A DNA stretch of 64,000 nucleotides from Bradyrhizobium diazoefficiens (GTDB taxonomy: Bacteria; Pseudomonadota; Alphaproteobacteria; Rhizobiales; Xanthobacteraceae), in the NCBI RefSeq assembly GCF_016599855.1, contig NZ_CP067041.1, forward strand, positions 6,533,501-6,597,500, given 5' to 3'. The notes under the pieces were generated by a model, which saw nothing but the letters and a program-made list of their open reading frames with translations, was not told where the DNA came from and made no database searches. Of this stretch, positions 28,836-36,959 are shown piece after piece. Each line of letters begins with the position of its first letter. The stretch's first letter is position 1. The position numbers and the translations under genes are program-made.

Positions 28836-29705
28836 TTACGCTTCCAGATGGCGTCCGGGGAACATCTGCCGCATCAGTCCGCCAACGCTGCCGAACAGAA
28901 CAGAGACGGCATAAAGCGCCGTCGCGACAAGGATGATCGCAGGGCCGGACGGGACGCGGGTCTGGAACGACAGCACGAGGCCGGCATAACCGGCGACAGC
29001 CGCGGTGACGACCGCGATGCAGATCATCGCCGTCAGATCGCGCGACCAGAAACGCGCAATGCCGGCCGGCAGGATCATCAGGCCGACCGCCAGCAACGTG
29101 CCGAGCGCCTGAAACCCGTTGACGAGATTGATGACGACGAGCGCGAGAAAGGCGAGATGCGCGGGCCCGCCGGCGCGGCTGACGGTGCGCAGGAATAAGG
29201 GATCGACGCTCTCGATCACCAGAGGGCGATAGATCACCGCGAGCACCAGCAGCGTCACCGTGGCGTTGAAGGCGACAACCAGCAGCGTCTGATCGTCCAT
29301 TGCGAGGATGTTGCCGAACAGCACGTGCAGCAAGTCGATGTTGGTGCCCTTGATCGAGACGATGGTGACGCCGAGCGCCAGCGAGGCCAGATAGAACGTC
29401 GCAAGCGAGGCGTCCTCCTTCAGCCCGGTCGAGCGCGCAACCACGCCGGCGAGGATCGCGACGGCAAAGCCTGCGATCAGGCCGCCGGCCGTCATCGCGA
29501 ACAGATTGAGGCCCGAGAGCAGGAAGCCGACGGCGGCGCCGGGCAGGATCGCATGCGCCATGGCATCGCCGACGAGGCTCATCCGCCGCAGCATCAGGAA
29601 TACGCCGATCGGCGCACCCGCCAGCGACAGCGCGATCACGGCGGCCAGCGCGCGCCGCATGAACTCGAATTCGGTGAACGGGCCGATCAACGCGTCATAG
29701 ACCAT
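28836..29705 (-). CDS. znuB: Zinc ABC transporter permease
   Basis: 289 aa with about eight to nine membrane helices. ABC-3 family motifs: GVFLMLRRMSLVGDAMAHAILPGAAVGFLLSG near residue 35, then LASLALGVTIVSIKGTNIDLLHVLFGNILA, and NGFQALGTLLAVGLMILPAGIARFW. It forms the membrane channel of the znu uptake system. Spacing is 6 bases from znuC and 3 from znuA, so the three are translated together. Confidence 0.93.
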   Translation of the reverse strand: MVYDALIGPFTEFEFMRRALAAVIALSLAGAPIGVFLMLRRMSLVGDAMAHAILPGAAVGFLLSGLNLFAMTAGGLIAGFAVAILAGVVARSTGLKEDASLATFYLASLALGVTIVSIKGTNIDLLHVLFGNILAMDDQTLLVVAFNATVTLLVLAVIYRPLVIESVDPLFLRTVSRAGGPAHLAFLALVVINLVNGFQALGTLLAVGLMILPAGIARFWSRDLTAMICIAVVTAAVAGYAGLVLSFQTRVPSGPAIILVATALYAVSVLFGSVGGLMRQMFPGRHLEA

Positions 29706-29711
29706 CGGAAA

Positions 29712-30467
<756 letters not shown>

Positions 30468-30469
30468 TG

Positions 30470-30694
30470 TCACCTCATCACCAGGAAGACCACGGCCCAG
30501 AGCACGGCGCAGACGGCCAAAGCGGCCGCAAGGCGCCCGGCCATGGTCATGCGCAGGATCGACCAGGGCGCGTCCTGGGCCGGATGCGGCGCGGCCGCAT
30601 CATGGACATGGGCGTGAGTGTGGTTATGCCCGTGCGAATGCGCGTGGCCATGGGAATGGTCGTGACGGTGGGCGTGGGACGCAGCGGGAACCAT
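30470..30694 (-). CDS. His-rich small membrane protein heading the zinc operon
   Basis: 74 aa. Residues 6-36 carry about a dozen histidines in HAHxHDHSHGHAHSHG-like order, followed by one membrane helix at the C-terminus (about 51-73, RLAAALAVCAVLWAVVFLVM). The ATG is nine bases from the Zur box and the stop two bases from znuC, so it is the first gene of the operon. The orientation is probably N-terminal His tail on one side of the inner membrane, where it could buffer or funnel zinc. It does not match a family known to me by name. Confidence 0.75.
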   Translation of the reverse strand: MVPAASHAHRHDHSHGHAHSHGHNHTHAHVHDAAAPHPAQDAPWSILRMTMAGRLAAALAVCAVLWAVVFLVMR

Positions 30695-30702
30695 GCCAAT
30701 GA

Positions 30703-30717
30703 CGTTATATTATAACA
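30703..30717 (-). promoter_or_regulatory. Zur box of the zinc operon
   Basis: GTTATA-T-TATAAC (30704-30716) is a perfect palindrome nine bases ahead of the His-rich gene start, with a near-match flank. It fits the alphaproteobacterial Zur consensus (TGTTATA-N-TATAACA). Zinc-loaded Zur should repress the operon by covering the -10 region. Confidence 0.88.
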
Positions 30718-30770
30718 TTACGTCTGTCCACGGGAGGCACGGGCATCCGCGCAGGCCAATTCCGCATAGC

Positions 30771-30800
30771 AAAAAAGGCGGCCGTGTCAGCGGCCGCCTT
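30771..30800 (-). terminator. Intrinsic terminator of superoxide dismutase gene
   Basis: On the minus strand GGCGGCCG and CGGCCGCC form an eight-pair stem with a six-base loop followed by six T residues (30776-30771). It lies about 120 bases beyond the sod stop, after the family B repeat. Confidence 0.85.
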
Positions 30801-30810
30801 TCATGTTTCT

Positions 30811-30912
30811 GTCATTCCGGGGCGGCGCCAGCGTCGAGCCCGGAATCCATCGGGCGTCGGCCCAGGTGGACGAATGGCTTCCGGGCTCGCGCTTCGCGCG
30901 CCCGGGAATGAC
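30811..30912. repeat. Palindromic intergenic repeat, family B
   Basis: Same element as at 10296-10398: starts GTCATTCCGGGGCGGCGCC, ends GCGCGCCCGGGAATGAC, with inner CCCGGAATCCAT and ATGGCTTCCGGG arms. It sits between the sod stop codon and its terminator, so it is transcribed in the sod 3' UTR. Confidence 0.8.
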
Positions 30913-30922
30913 TCCAAATTTT

Positions 30923-31519
30923 TTACGCCTTCTCGAACAGGGACTCGACGTATTCCCAGTTCACGAGGTTCTCGACGAAGGCCTTGAGATAGTCGGGACG
31001 GCGGTTGCGATAGTCGATGTAGTAGGAGTGCTCCCAGACGTCGCAGCCGAGGATCGGGGTGGCGCCGTGCACCAGCGGATTCTCGCCGTTCGGGGTCTTG
31101 GAGATCTCGAGCTTGCCGTTCTTGACCTGGAGCCAGCACCAGCCCGAGCCGAACTGGCCGACACCGGCCGCCTGGAAATCGGTCTTGAACTTGTCGAAGC
31201 CGCCGAGGTCCTCGTTGATCTTCTTCTCGAGCTTGCCGGGCAGCTTGGTGCCGCCGCCATTGGGCTTCATCCAGCTCCAGAAGTGGATGTGGTTGTAATG
31301 CTGGCCGGCATTGTTGAACACCGCGGGGTTCTTGCCGAACGAGCCCTTGACGATCTCCTCAAGGGACTTGCCTTCCCATTCGGTGCCCTTGAGCGCGTTG
31401 TTGCCGTTGGTGACGTAGGCCTGATGATGCTTGTCGTGGTGGAATTCCAGCGTCTCCTTCGACATGAACTGGCCGAGGGCGTCATAGGCGTAAGGGAGTG
31501 GGGGCAGCGTAAAGGTCAT
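30923..31519 (-). CDS. sodB: Superoxide dismutase (Fe/Mn type)
   Basis: 198 aa, cytoplasmic (no signal peptide). Metal ligands in LEFHHDKHHQAYV (His near 27), GQHYNHIHFW (His near 74) and DVWEHSYYIDYRNRRPDY (Asp and His near 160). Converts superoxide to peroxide and oxygen. Gly/Gln positions (GQHYNHIHFW, GSGWCWL) resemble rhizobial Fe/Mn cambialistic enzymes; the metal cannot be fixed by eye. Adjacent to but transcribed separately from the zinc operon, in the same direction with its own terminator. Confidence 0.95.
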   Translation of the reverse strand: MTFTLPPLPYAYDALGQFMSKETLEFHHDKHHQAYVTNGNNALKGTEWEGKSLEEIVKGSFGKNPAVFNNAGQHYNHIHFWSWMKPNGGGTKLPGKLEKKINEDLGGFDKFKTDFQAAGVGQFGSGWCWLQVKNGKLEISKTPNGENPLVHGATPILGCDVWEHSYYIDYRNRRPDYLKAFVENLVNWEYVESLFEKA

Positions 31520-31743
31520 GGGATGTTGTCCGCAACTGATGGGGAATTGGCTTAACGGCGACTCTTATAGAAGGTTCCACGACCGTTAAATACCGCCAAT
31601 TTTCGAAAAGCCGTGATGCGGCGGGTTGCATAAAATCGACGCAAGCGCGTGAGGCGCTTCGGACCGGCGCAAAATATCATTGCCTTTGAGGCGCTTATGA
31701 CAGAACGAATGTACCACGCAGCCGCGGACCACAAGACAGACCC

Positions 31744-32271
31744 ATGAGCATCGAGATCGACATTTTGAACGGCGACGCCGCGTGGCCGATCGCACAACCG
31801 CTGCTGAGTGCGGTCTGGGGACGCGAGGCCATCGAGAAGCAGCCCTGGGGGCACGTCAAATGGGCCAATGCCGATCTGCGCGTGCTGATCGAGACGCCCG
31901 AGGACGGCCTCGTCTGCCATGTCGGCATTTACTTCCGCACCGTCACCTGGAATGGACAGAAGGTGCATGTCGGCGGCATCGGCGGCGTCTGCACGCGCGA
32001 GGATCGCCGTGGCCGCGGCTATGCGACGATGGCGATCGACGCGGCGGTGCATACCATGCGCGCCAACGAGGCGGTTCGTTTTGGGCTGTTGTTCTGCGAG
32101 CCGCACAATTTTGCGTTTTATGAGGCCCGCAGCTGGCTGCCCTTCAAGGGCGAGGTCTATTGCGAGCAGCCGGAGGGGCGGATCCGCTTCGAGTACATGG
32201 CGCCCTATGTCTTCAACGTCGTCCGCGCGCCGACGCTCGGCACTATTGATCTCTGCGGGCTGCCCTGGTGA
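31744..32271 (+). CDS. GNAT acetyltransferase, AAC(2')-like
   Basis: 175 aa. The acetyl-CoA motif is GGIGGVCTREDRRGRGYATMAIDAAV (about 75-100, RRGRGYA loop), followed by FGLLFCEPHNFAFYEARSW, as in aminoglycoside 2'-N-acetyltransferase-like GNAT enzymes. Substrate unknown; many chromosomal relatives do not give drug resistance. It diverges from sod, with about 220 bases between; no ribosome site of note precedes ATG 31744. Confidence 0.8.
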   Translation: MSIEIDILNGDAAWPIAQPLLSAVWGREAIEKQPWGHVKWANADLRVLIETPEDGLVCHVGIYFRTVTWNGQKVHVGGIGGVCTREDRRGRGYATMAIDAAVHTMRANEAVRFGLLFCEPHNFAFYEARSWLPFKGEVYCEQPEGRIRFEYMAPYVFNVVRAPTLGTIDLCGLPW

Positions 32272-32370
32272 GAGGTTCGACGAGGCAAATGAGCGCAGGA
32301 ATTTGATTCTATCAGGCGTTGCACGATCCTGATTTGCTGCTATGGAGACGCCTCCATTCCGAGGCTCCCC

Positions 32371-32811
32371 ATGTCCCGCAGATTTGCCGTTCTCACCGTC
32401 CTCCTGGCTGCGCTGTCCGGCGCGCCTGCCGCGCATGCGCAGAGCGCCGAGGCGACCGGGACCTGGCTCACCCAGGCGGGCGATGCCCGCGTGAAAATCA
32501 GCAAATGCGGCGGCGCTATCTGCGGCGTGATCGTCTGGCTGAAGGAGCCTTACGACACCGCGACAGGCAAGCCTGCGACCGACAGCAAGAATCCCAATCC
32601 CGCGCTCGCCAAGCGGTCGATGATCGGCCTGCCGCTGTTCTCCGGCATGCAGCCCGCAGGGCCAAACAAATGGTCGGGCCAGATCTACAATGCCGACGAC
32701 GGCAGCACCTATGCGAGCAGCGTTACCGTGACACCAGCTGAAACGCCGCGGGTCGAAGGCTGTGTCGGCGCACTCTGCGGCGGCGAGACCTGGACGCGCG
32801 CGGGTCGCTAG
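32371..32811 (+). CDS. DUF2147 family secreted protein
   Basis: 146 aa. Signal peptide about 1-23 (ending AAHAQS), then the DUF2147 pattern: ATGTWLTQAGDARVKISKCGGAICGVIVWLKEP, then NKWSGQIYNADDGSTYASSVTV and VEGCVGALCGGETWTR. Four cysteines in the mature part could form disulfides. Lipocalin-like periplasmic protein of unknown ligand. Its stop codon overlaps that of the convergent DUF3095 gene within a single CTAG. Confidence 0.87.
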   Translation: MSRRFAVLTVLLAALSGAPAAHAQSAEATGTWLTQAGDARVKISKCGGAICGVIVWLKEPYDTATGKPATDSKNPNPALAKRSMIGLPLFSGMQPAGPNKWSGQIYNADDGSTYASSVTVTPAETPRVEGCVGALCGGETWTRAGR

Positions 32812-33959
32812 CTCACGGCCGCCACCATCGCCTTCAAGGCCGTCGCCGCGGAGGCGTAGCCACCGCGTGCGCCGTCGATGAAGTGCACGTGGTCGCTGCG
32901 CAGTGCCGAGGGCGTGAAGCAGGTCATCATCGCGGCATCCTGCTGATAGAGGCCGTAGCGAACGACGCCCTCGCGCGCAGCGGTGGCGAGACGATCGCTC
33001 AGGGCGCGCTCGAGCTCCAGCGTGCAATCGAGGATCATGCGCAGTCCGTCATCATATTTGCGGAAGTCGGAATTCTCGACCACCTGGCGCTTATAGACCT
33101 TTGGCAGAAAGCCGCCGACCTTGATGTCGAAGCGCATGAGGAGATAGGCAAAGAACGTATAGGCGAGCACGCCGGCGCGGCGCTTGAACAATGGTCCTCC
33201 GCGTGCGGCCCGCGCCTCATAGTCTAGACCCTGCGGCGGCCATTTGAGCGGCGGCCCCTGCGGCGGCACGGGACGCCCCGCATCCGGACTGCGCTCGACG
33301 AGATGGATGATATCCTCGATCACCTTGCGGAAGGCCAGCGGATCCGCGCCAGGCGCCGGCATCACCAGCATCGACAGGATCAATCCGCGCGAGGCCGACA
33401 TCACTTCGAAGCGGCAGGACAGACCGGTGAGATCGGGCTGCGTACCCGCGGGCGCCTCCGCCACGGCGAACTCGCCGCGCTTCATCGCGGCGTCGGCGAA
33501 GGCGAGCCCGCCGCCCGAGAACATCGCATAAGACAGGTTCGCCGACGGACCGAAGCGCGCGACACGCACGTCGAGGCCCTGCGCGCGAATGGCGCTCACG
33601 GGCACCAGCGCGACGCGCATCTTCAGATCGAGATCGTCCCGTACCCAGGTCGCGGTCGCGGCCAGGGCTTCGCGCGCGGCGTCGAGATCGGACGGCGCGA
33701 CCGCAAAGCTCGCGCCGTCGCCGCCGAACACGAAGGGGAATTCGCGTCCCTGCAATGCGTTCGTCACCGCCGCGATCACGGCGGCGCCGGCCATGTTGAC
33801 CGCCTTGTAGCGCTGCGCCGCGATCGCCTTGGTGGAATCGACGATGTCGGCGACGCCGACGCTCCAGTCCTCCGGCAGCGGCAAATAGAGCTTCGGCTCC
33901 ATCAAGCTGGTGAAGCCGCGGAAGACAGGGATGCTGCCGTAGAAGGATGCGGCTGTCAT
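32808..33959 (-). CDS. DUF3095 family protein (nucleotide cyclase-like)
   Basis: 383 aa. Starts MTAASFYGSIPVFRGF and continues YLPLPEDWSVGVADIVDSTKAIAAQRYKAVN, resembling a class III cyclase first metal strand (VADIVDSTK), then FPFVFGGDGASFAV (about 82), a GGDG hairpin as in GGDEF/cyclase cores. The C-terminal half (FFAYLLMRFDIKVGGFLPKVYKRQVVENSDFRKYDDGLRM) is DUF3095-specific. Whether it makes a cyclic nucleotide is unknown. ATG 33959 matches the family start; the frame extends to 34019. Confidence 0.82.
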   Translation of the reverse strand: MTAASFYGSIPVFRGFTSLMEPKLYLPLPEDWSVGVADIVDSTKAIAAQRYKAVNMAGAAVIAAVTNALQGREFPFVFGGDGASFAVAPSDLDAAREALAATATWVRDDLDLKMRVALVPVSAIRAQGLDVRVARFGPSANLSYAMFSGGGLAFADAAMKRGEFAVAEAPAGTQPDLTGLSCRFEVMSASRGLILSMLVMPAPGADPLAFRKVIEDIIHLVERSPDAGRPVPPQGPPLKWPPQGLDYEARAARGGPLFKRRAGVLAYTFFAYLLMRFDIKVGGFLPKVYKRQVVENSDFRKYDDGLRMILDCTLELERALSDRLATAAREGVVRYGLYQQDAAMMTCFTPSALRSDHVHFIDGARGGYASAATALKAMVAAVS

Positions 33960-34127
33960 CGCAAGAAGCCAGTTGGTTTGCACGAGAACAGATACGGCGC
34001 GGCATCGATCGGGGTTCACCTGCCGGCTTTCTCAAACAACAACGCATCATTGGCTGAAATGGACGACAACGACAAGATGCCGGAGCGGATGGCCCGGCAC
34101 CGTTCGTCACTAATTTCGGAAGCGGCG

Positions 34128-34358
34128 CTAATGCAGCTTCTCGTCCTGGCGCTTGCGCAATGCGGGAGCCGGCGCGTCATGACAGCCGATCAGGCGCACG
34201 AATTGCTGCGGATACATTTCGTGGCCGTAGCTGCTGGAGTTTTGATGCGACATCGGCGGACAGCGAACATCGTCCAGTTTAGCGGGCGATGGCTTCGCAG
34301 GCGTTTGGCCGTGAGTTGCAACGGAGAGGTTTGGCGTAGCCGTGTCCAGAGGGGCCAT
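34128..34358 (-). CDS. Small hypothetical protein
   Basis: 76 aa from ATG 34358, which has an AGGGAG ribosome site six bases away. Composition is Pro/Thr/His-rich, with SHQNSSSYGHEMYPQQFVRLIGCHDAPAP near the middle and a basic C-terminus (LRKRQDEKLH). No membrane helix or signal peptide. The good ribosome site favours a real gene, but I recognise no family. Confidence 0.4.
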   Translation of the reverse strand: MAPLDTATPNLSVATHGQTPAKPSPAKLDDVRCPPMSHQNSSSYGHEMYPQQFVRLIGCHDAPAPALRKRQDEKLH

Positions 34359-34485
34359 GGACTGCTCCCTGTCGTTTAGGGCAGCTCGATTGACGTAACG
34401 TAATCGATTGCGAGGCATCTTACGCTCAAATCCGGCTTGATGTCATTGTGCCGGATCAAACACAATTGTGGCAGCGGACTTCCTT

Positions 34486-35208
34486 TTACGCCGTATTCCC
34501 CGCGTCGATCGTAAGCACGGTGCCGGTCACGTTGCGACCGCCCTCGCCAAGCAAATATTCCACCATGCGCGCGACGTCACCGGTTTCCGGTAGGCGGCGC
34601 AGCGCGCTGCGGCCGGCGATGCGCTTGCGGCCGTCATCGGAGAGATTGTGCGTGAGCTCGGTATCGATGAAGCCCGGCGCGATCGCATTGACGGTGATGC
34701 CGAGCTTGCCGACCTCGCGTGCGAGCGAACGGGTGAAGCCGGTCGCCGCGGCCTTGGTCGCACCGTAGACCGAAAGGCCATTATAGCCCGTCGTCGCAAT
34801 GATCGAGGAGATGTTGATGATACGGCCGGCGCCATCAGCCATCATCTGGCGCGCGACATATTTGGTCAGGATGATCGGCGACAGCACGTTGAGCTGCACC
34901 AGCGCCTCGATCTCCGAATTGTGCATGGTGGCGAGCAGCCCTTCGGTGCCGAGGCCGGCATTGTTAACGAGGCCGTAGATCGGGCCGAACTCATCGCGCA
35001 CAAGCTTTGCAAAGGCCGGAATCGCGTCGATCACGGCGAGATCGCAGGCGCGGAAATGCAGGCGACCTTCGGACTCGGCAATCGCAGCCTTGAGCTCGTC
35101 ACTCTCGCGCCGCGCCGCTGCGATCACGTTGTAGCCGGCGCCGACCAGGCGGTTGCCGATCGCAAGGCCGATGCCGCGGCTGCCGCCGGTGACGAGAACA
35201 TTATGCAT
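34486..35208 (-). CDS. SDR-family 3-oxoacyl-ACP reductase-like dehydrogenase
   Basis: 240 aa. Cofactor loop VTGGSRGIGLAI (6-17), NNAG (about 88), catalytic Ser in INISSIIA, Tyr-x-x-x-Lys in YGATKAA, and the C-terminal VTGTVLTIDAG typical of FabG. NADPH-dependent ketone/alcohol conversion. It is last in a three-gene block with an AMP-ligase (8-base overlap) and a discrete acyl carrier protein, so its substrate may be carried on that ACP. Confidence 0.9.
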   Translation of the reverse strand: MHNVLVTGGSRGIGLAIGNRLVGAGYNVIAAARRESDELKAAIAESEGRLHFRACDLAVIDAIPAFAKLVRDEFGPIYGLVNNAGLGTEGLLATMHNSEIEALVQLNVLSPIILTKYVARQMMADGAGRIINISSIIATTGYNGLSVYGATKAAATGFTRSLAREVGKLGITVNAIAPGFIDTELTHNLSDDGRKRIAGRSALRRLPETGDVARMVEYLLGEGGRNVTGTVLTIDAGNTA

Positions 35209-36583
35209 CGGTGCGCGCCAGTTTGCCGGCCGGGGTGACGTCGAGCGCCTCGACGAAGCGGATCACCGCAGGCACCTTGTGGGAGGCGAGCTGCGCGCGG
35301 CACTGATCCAGGATCTGGTCGCGGATCTCTTTCGCCCGCGCCTGATCGGTGTCGTCAGCGAGGATCACGTCGGCGACGACAATGCCGCCGGTGATCGGAC
35401 TGCGCCGCGATTTCGCGCGCGACATCCGCACGTCGGGATGACGGTTGATCGCCGCTTCGATCTCTTCAGGGTGAACCTTGAGTCCGCCGATATTAATGAT
35501 GCCGCCGCGGCGGCCCACGAAATAGTAGCGGTCAGCGCGCAATTCGACGATGTCGCCACTATCGACGAAGCCGTCGCCATCGGTGAGTGCGGCCGCATTG
35601 TGGCCGATGTAGGCGTGCGCGGTGCGCGTCGAGCGAATGCGCAGCGAGCCGTCGACGACCTTCATCTCGACGCCATTGCGGTTGCCGAGGTAGTTGGCCG
35701 GAAAACCCTCGAGCCCGTCATTGACGGCGAAGCCGACGCCGGCCTCGGTCGAGGCGTAGGCATGGCCGACGGACGAATTCGGAAATGCGGCCTTCAGGCC
35801 ATCGAGCACCGCCTGGTCGGCGATCTCACCGGAGAGGCGAACATAGCGTGGGGCGAACTGCGCGGCCGACCCGCTCATCAAAAGCTTGCGCCAATGCGAG
35901 GGCGTGCCGGAAATGTGGGAGACGCCACGCGCATTCAGCCGCGCCACGTGATCGGCGAGCGGTTCATGAGGGTCCGACAGCACCATCGAGCCGCCGGAGA
36001 GGATGGCGCGGAGGAAGATCTGCAGGCCGCCATAGCGGCGGATATCGTAGAACGTCGCCCACACCGGCGCGGGTCCGCGCGTCGGGCCTTCGGCAACGAT
36101 CGCGCCGGTGAGCGCTTCCAGCGTATGGCCGACGATTTTCGGCACGCCCGAGGTACCCGAGGTGAGCATCAACCATTCGGTGGCGCGCTCGGTCTGCGCC
36201 GGAGCGGTGGCTTGGAGCGGCAATTGTGCGGTGACGACCAGCGGCACGCCGGTCCCGGCCCAGCGATCCGGCTCGTCGGTGACCACGGCATCGATCCCGG
36301 CATCCGCGATCAGCGCATCCAGATGCGCGGGGTTGAGATCCGGCGGGCACAGCAGCATGCGGCGGGCGATGCCGTCGAGCTCGATCATGGCAAGGCCCGA
36401 CCGGAGCTGATCCGAGAGCTTCAGCAAGACGGCACGGCCGGATAGCTCGCGCAAACGGCCGCCCAGGACGGTCTGCGACAATATATCGGTCAGCGACACG
36501 ACATGATGCGCATCCGACAGGGGCCTGCCCGTCAGCTCCGCACCGAGATGGTCGCGGAGCGCAAAGATCTCACGCGGGGACAT
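35201..36583 (-). CDS. AMP-dependent synthetase/ligase of the ACP cassette
   Basis: 460 aa, shorter than most acyl-CoA ligases (500-600). The phosphate loop MLTSGTSGVPK (about 138), the YASTEAGVG motif (about 268), SGDIVEL (about 335), the hinge and core GGIINIGGLKVHPEEIEA, and the catalytic lysine region TPAGKLARTDA at the C-terminus are all present. Probably activates a carboxylic acid to its adenylate and loads it on the adjacent ACP or on CoA. Overlaps the ACP gene by 14 bases and the SDR gene by 8, which implies a coupled operon. Confidence 0.88.
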   Translation of the reverse strand: MSPREIFALRDHLGAELTGRPLSDAHHVVSLTDILSQTVLGGRLRELSGRAVLLKLSDQLRSGLAMIELDGIARRMLLCPPDLNPAHLDALIADAGIDAVVTDEPDRWAGTGVPLVVTAQLPLQATAPAQTERATEWLMLTSGTSGVPKIVGHTLEALTGAIVAEGPTRGPAPVWATFYDIRRYGGLQIFLRAILSGGSMVLSDPHEPLADHVARLNARGVSHISGTPSHWRKLLMSGSAAQFAPRYVRLSGEIADQAVLDGLKAAFPNSSVGHAYASTEAGVGFAVNDGLEGFPANYLGNRNGVEMKVVDGSLRIRSTRTAHAYIGHNAAALTDGDGFVDSGDIVELRADRYYFVGRRGGIINIGGLKVHPEEIEAAINRHPDVRMSRAKSRRSPITGGIVVADVILADDTDQARAKEIRDQILDQCRAQLASHKVPAVIRFVEALDVTPAGKLARTDA

Positions 36584-36815
36584 TTTCGTAGGCCCGCACG
36601 AAATCGCCCACGGTGGCGGGGAACGCCGCGTCCTCGGAAATGGTGAAGGGGTCGACGCCGGTCTCGTCCTCGAGCCGCGCCACCAGGATCGCGAACGCGA
36701 GCGAGTCGAATCCGGTCTCGTGCAGGGACAGATCGTCCGAGAGCGCGGGAAGCGTAACGTGCTGCTCTTTGGCGATCTGCTGGATCGCTTCGATGACTTT
36801 AGACCTTACCGACAT
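36570..36815 (-). CDS. Acyl carrier protein, discrete
   Basis: 81 aa. Phosphopantetheine attachment site Ser in ETGFDSLAFAILVARLEDETG (Ser near 38). The sequence is more like carrier proteins of specialised pathways than of primary fatty acid synthesis (which has the DSLDTVEL motif). First gene of the cassette; the start has a weak ribosome site. Function depends on the ligase, which is not known. Confidence 0.9.
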   Translation of the reverse strand: MSVRSKVIEAIQQIAKEQHVTLPALSDDLSLHETGFDSLAFAILVARLEDETGVDPFTISEDAAFPATVGDFVRAYENVPA

Positions 36816-36959
36816 GGCTGGCTCGCTTTGTTAACAGATCGTGTTTCTTGCGGCGGCTCTTGACGACCGCCTCCCATAGGCGTCTGTTTACCCGGCAGAA
36901 GTAAATGGCCTCTTGGACAATTCAGATAAAATTGGACCTATCTCTCGATTTTGCTGCGG

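Noticed and set aside
31744..32271. Nodulation acyltransferase NodA
   Set aside because: Length and the RRGRGYA acetyl-CoA motif fit an AAC(2')-like GNAT enzyme, and no nod genes or nod boxes are nearby.
31552..33027. 491-codon minus-strand ORF across the GNAT and DUF2147 genes
   Set aside because: It spans two genes with clear domains and an intergenic region; low-complexity composition.
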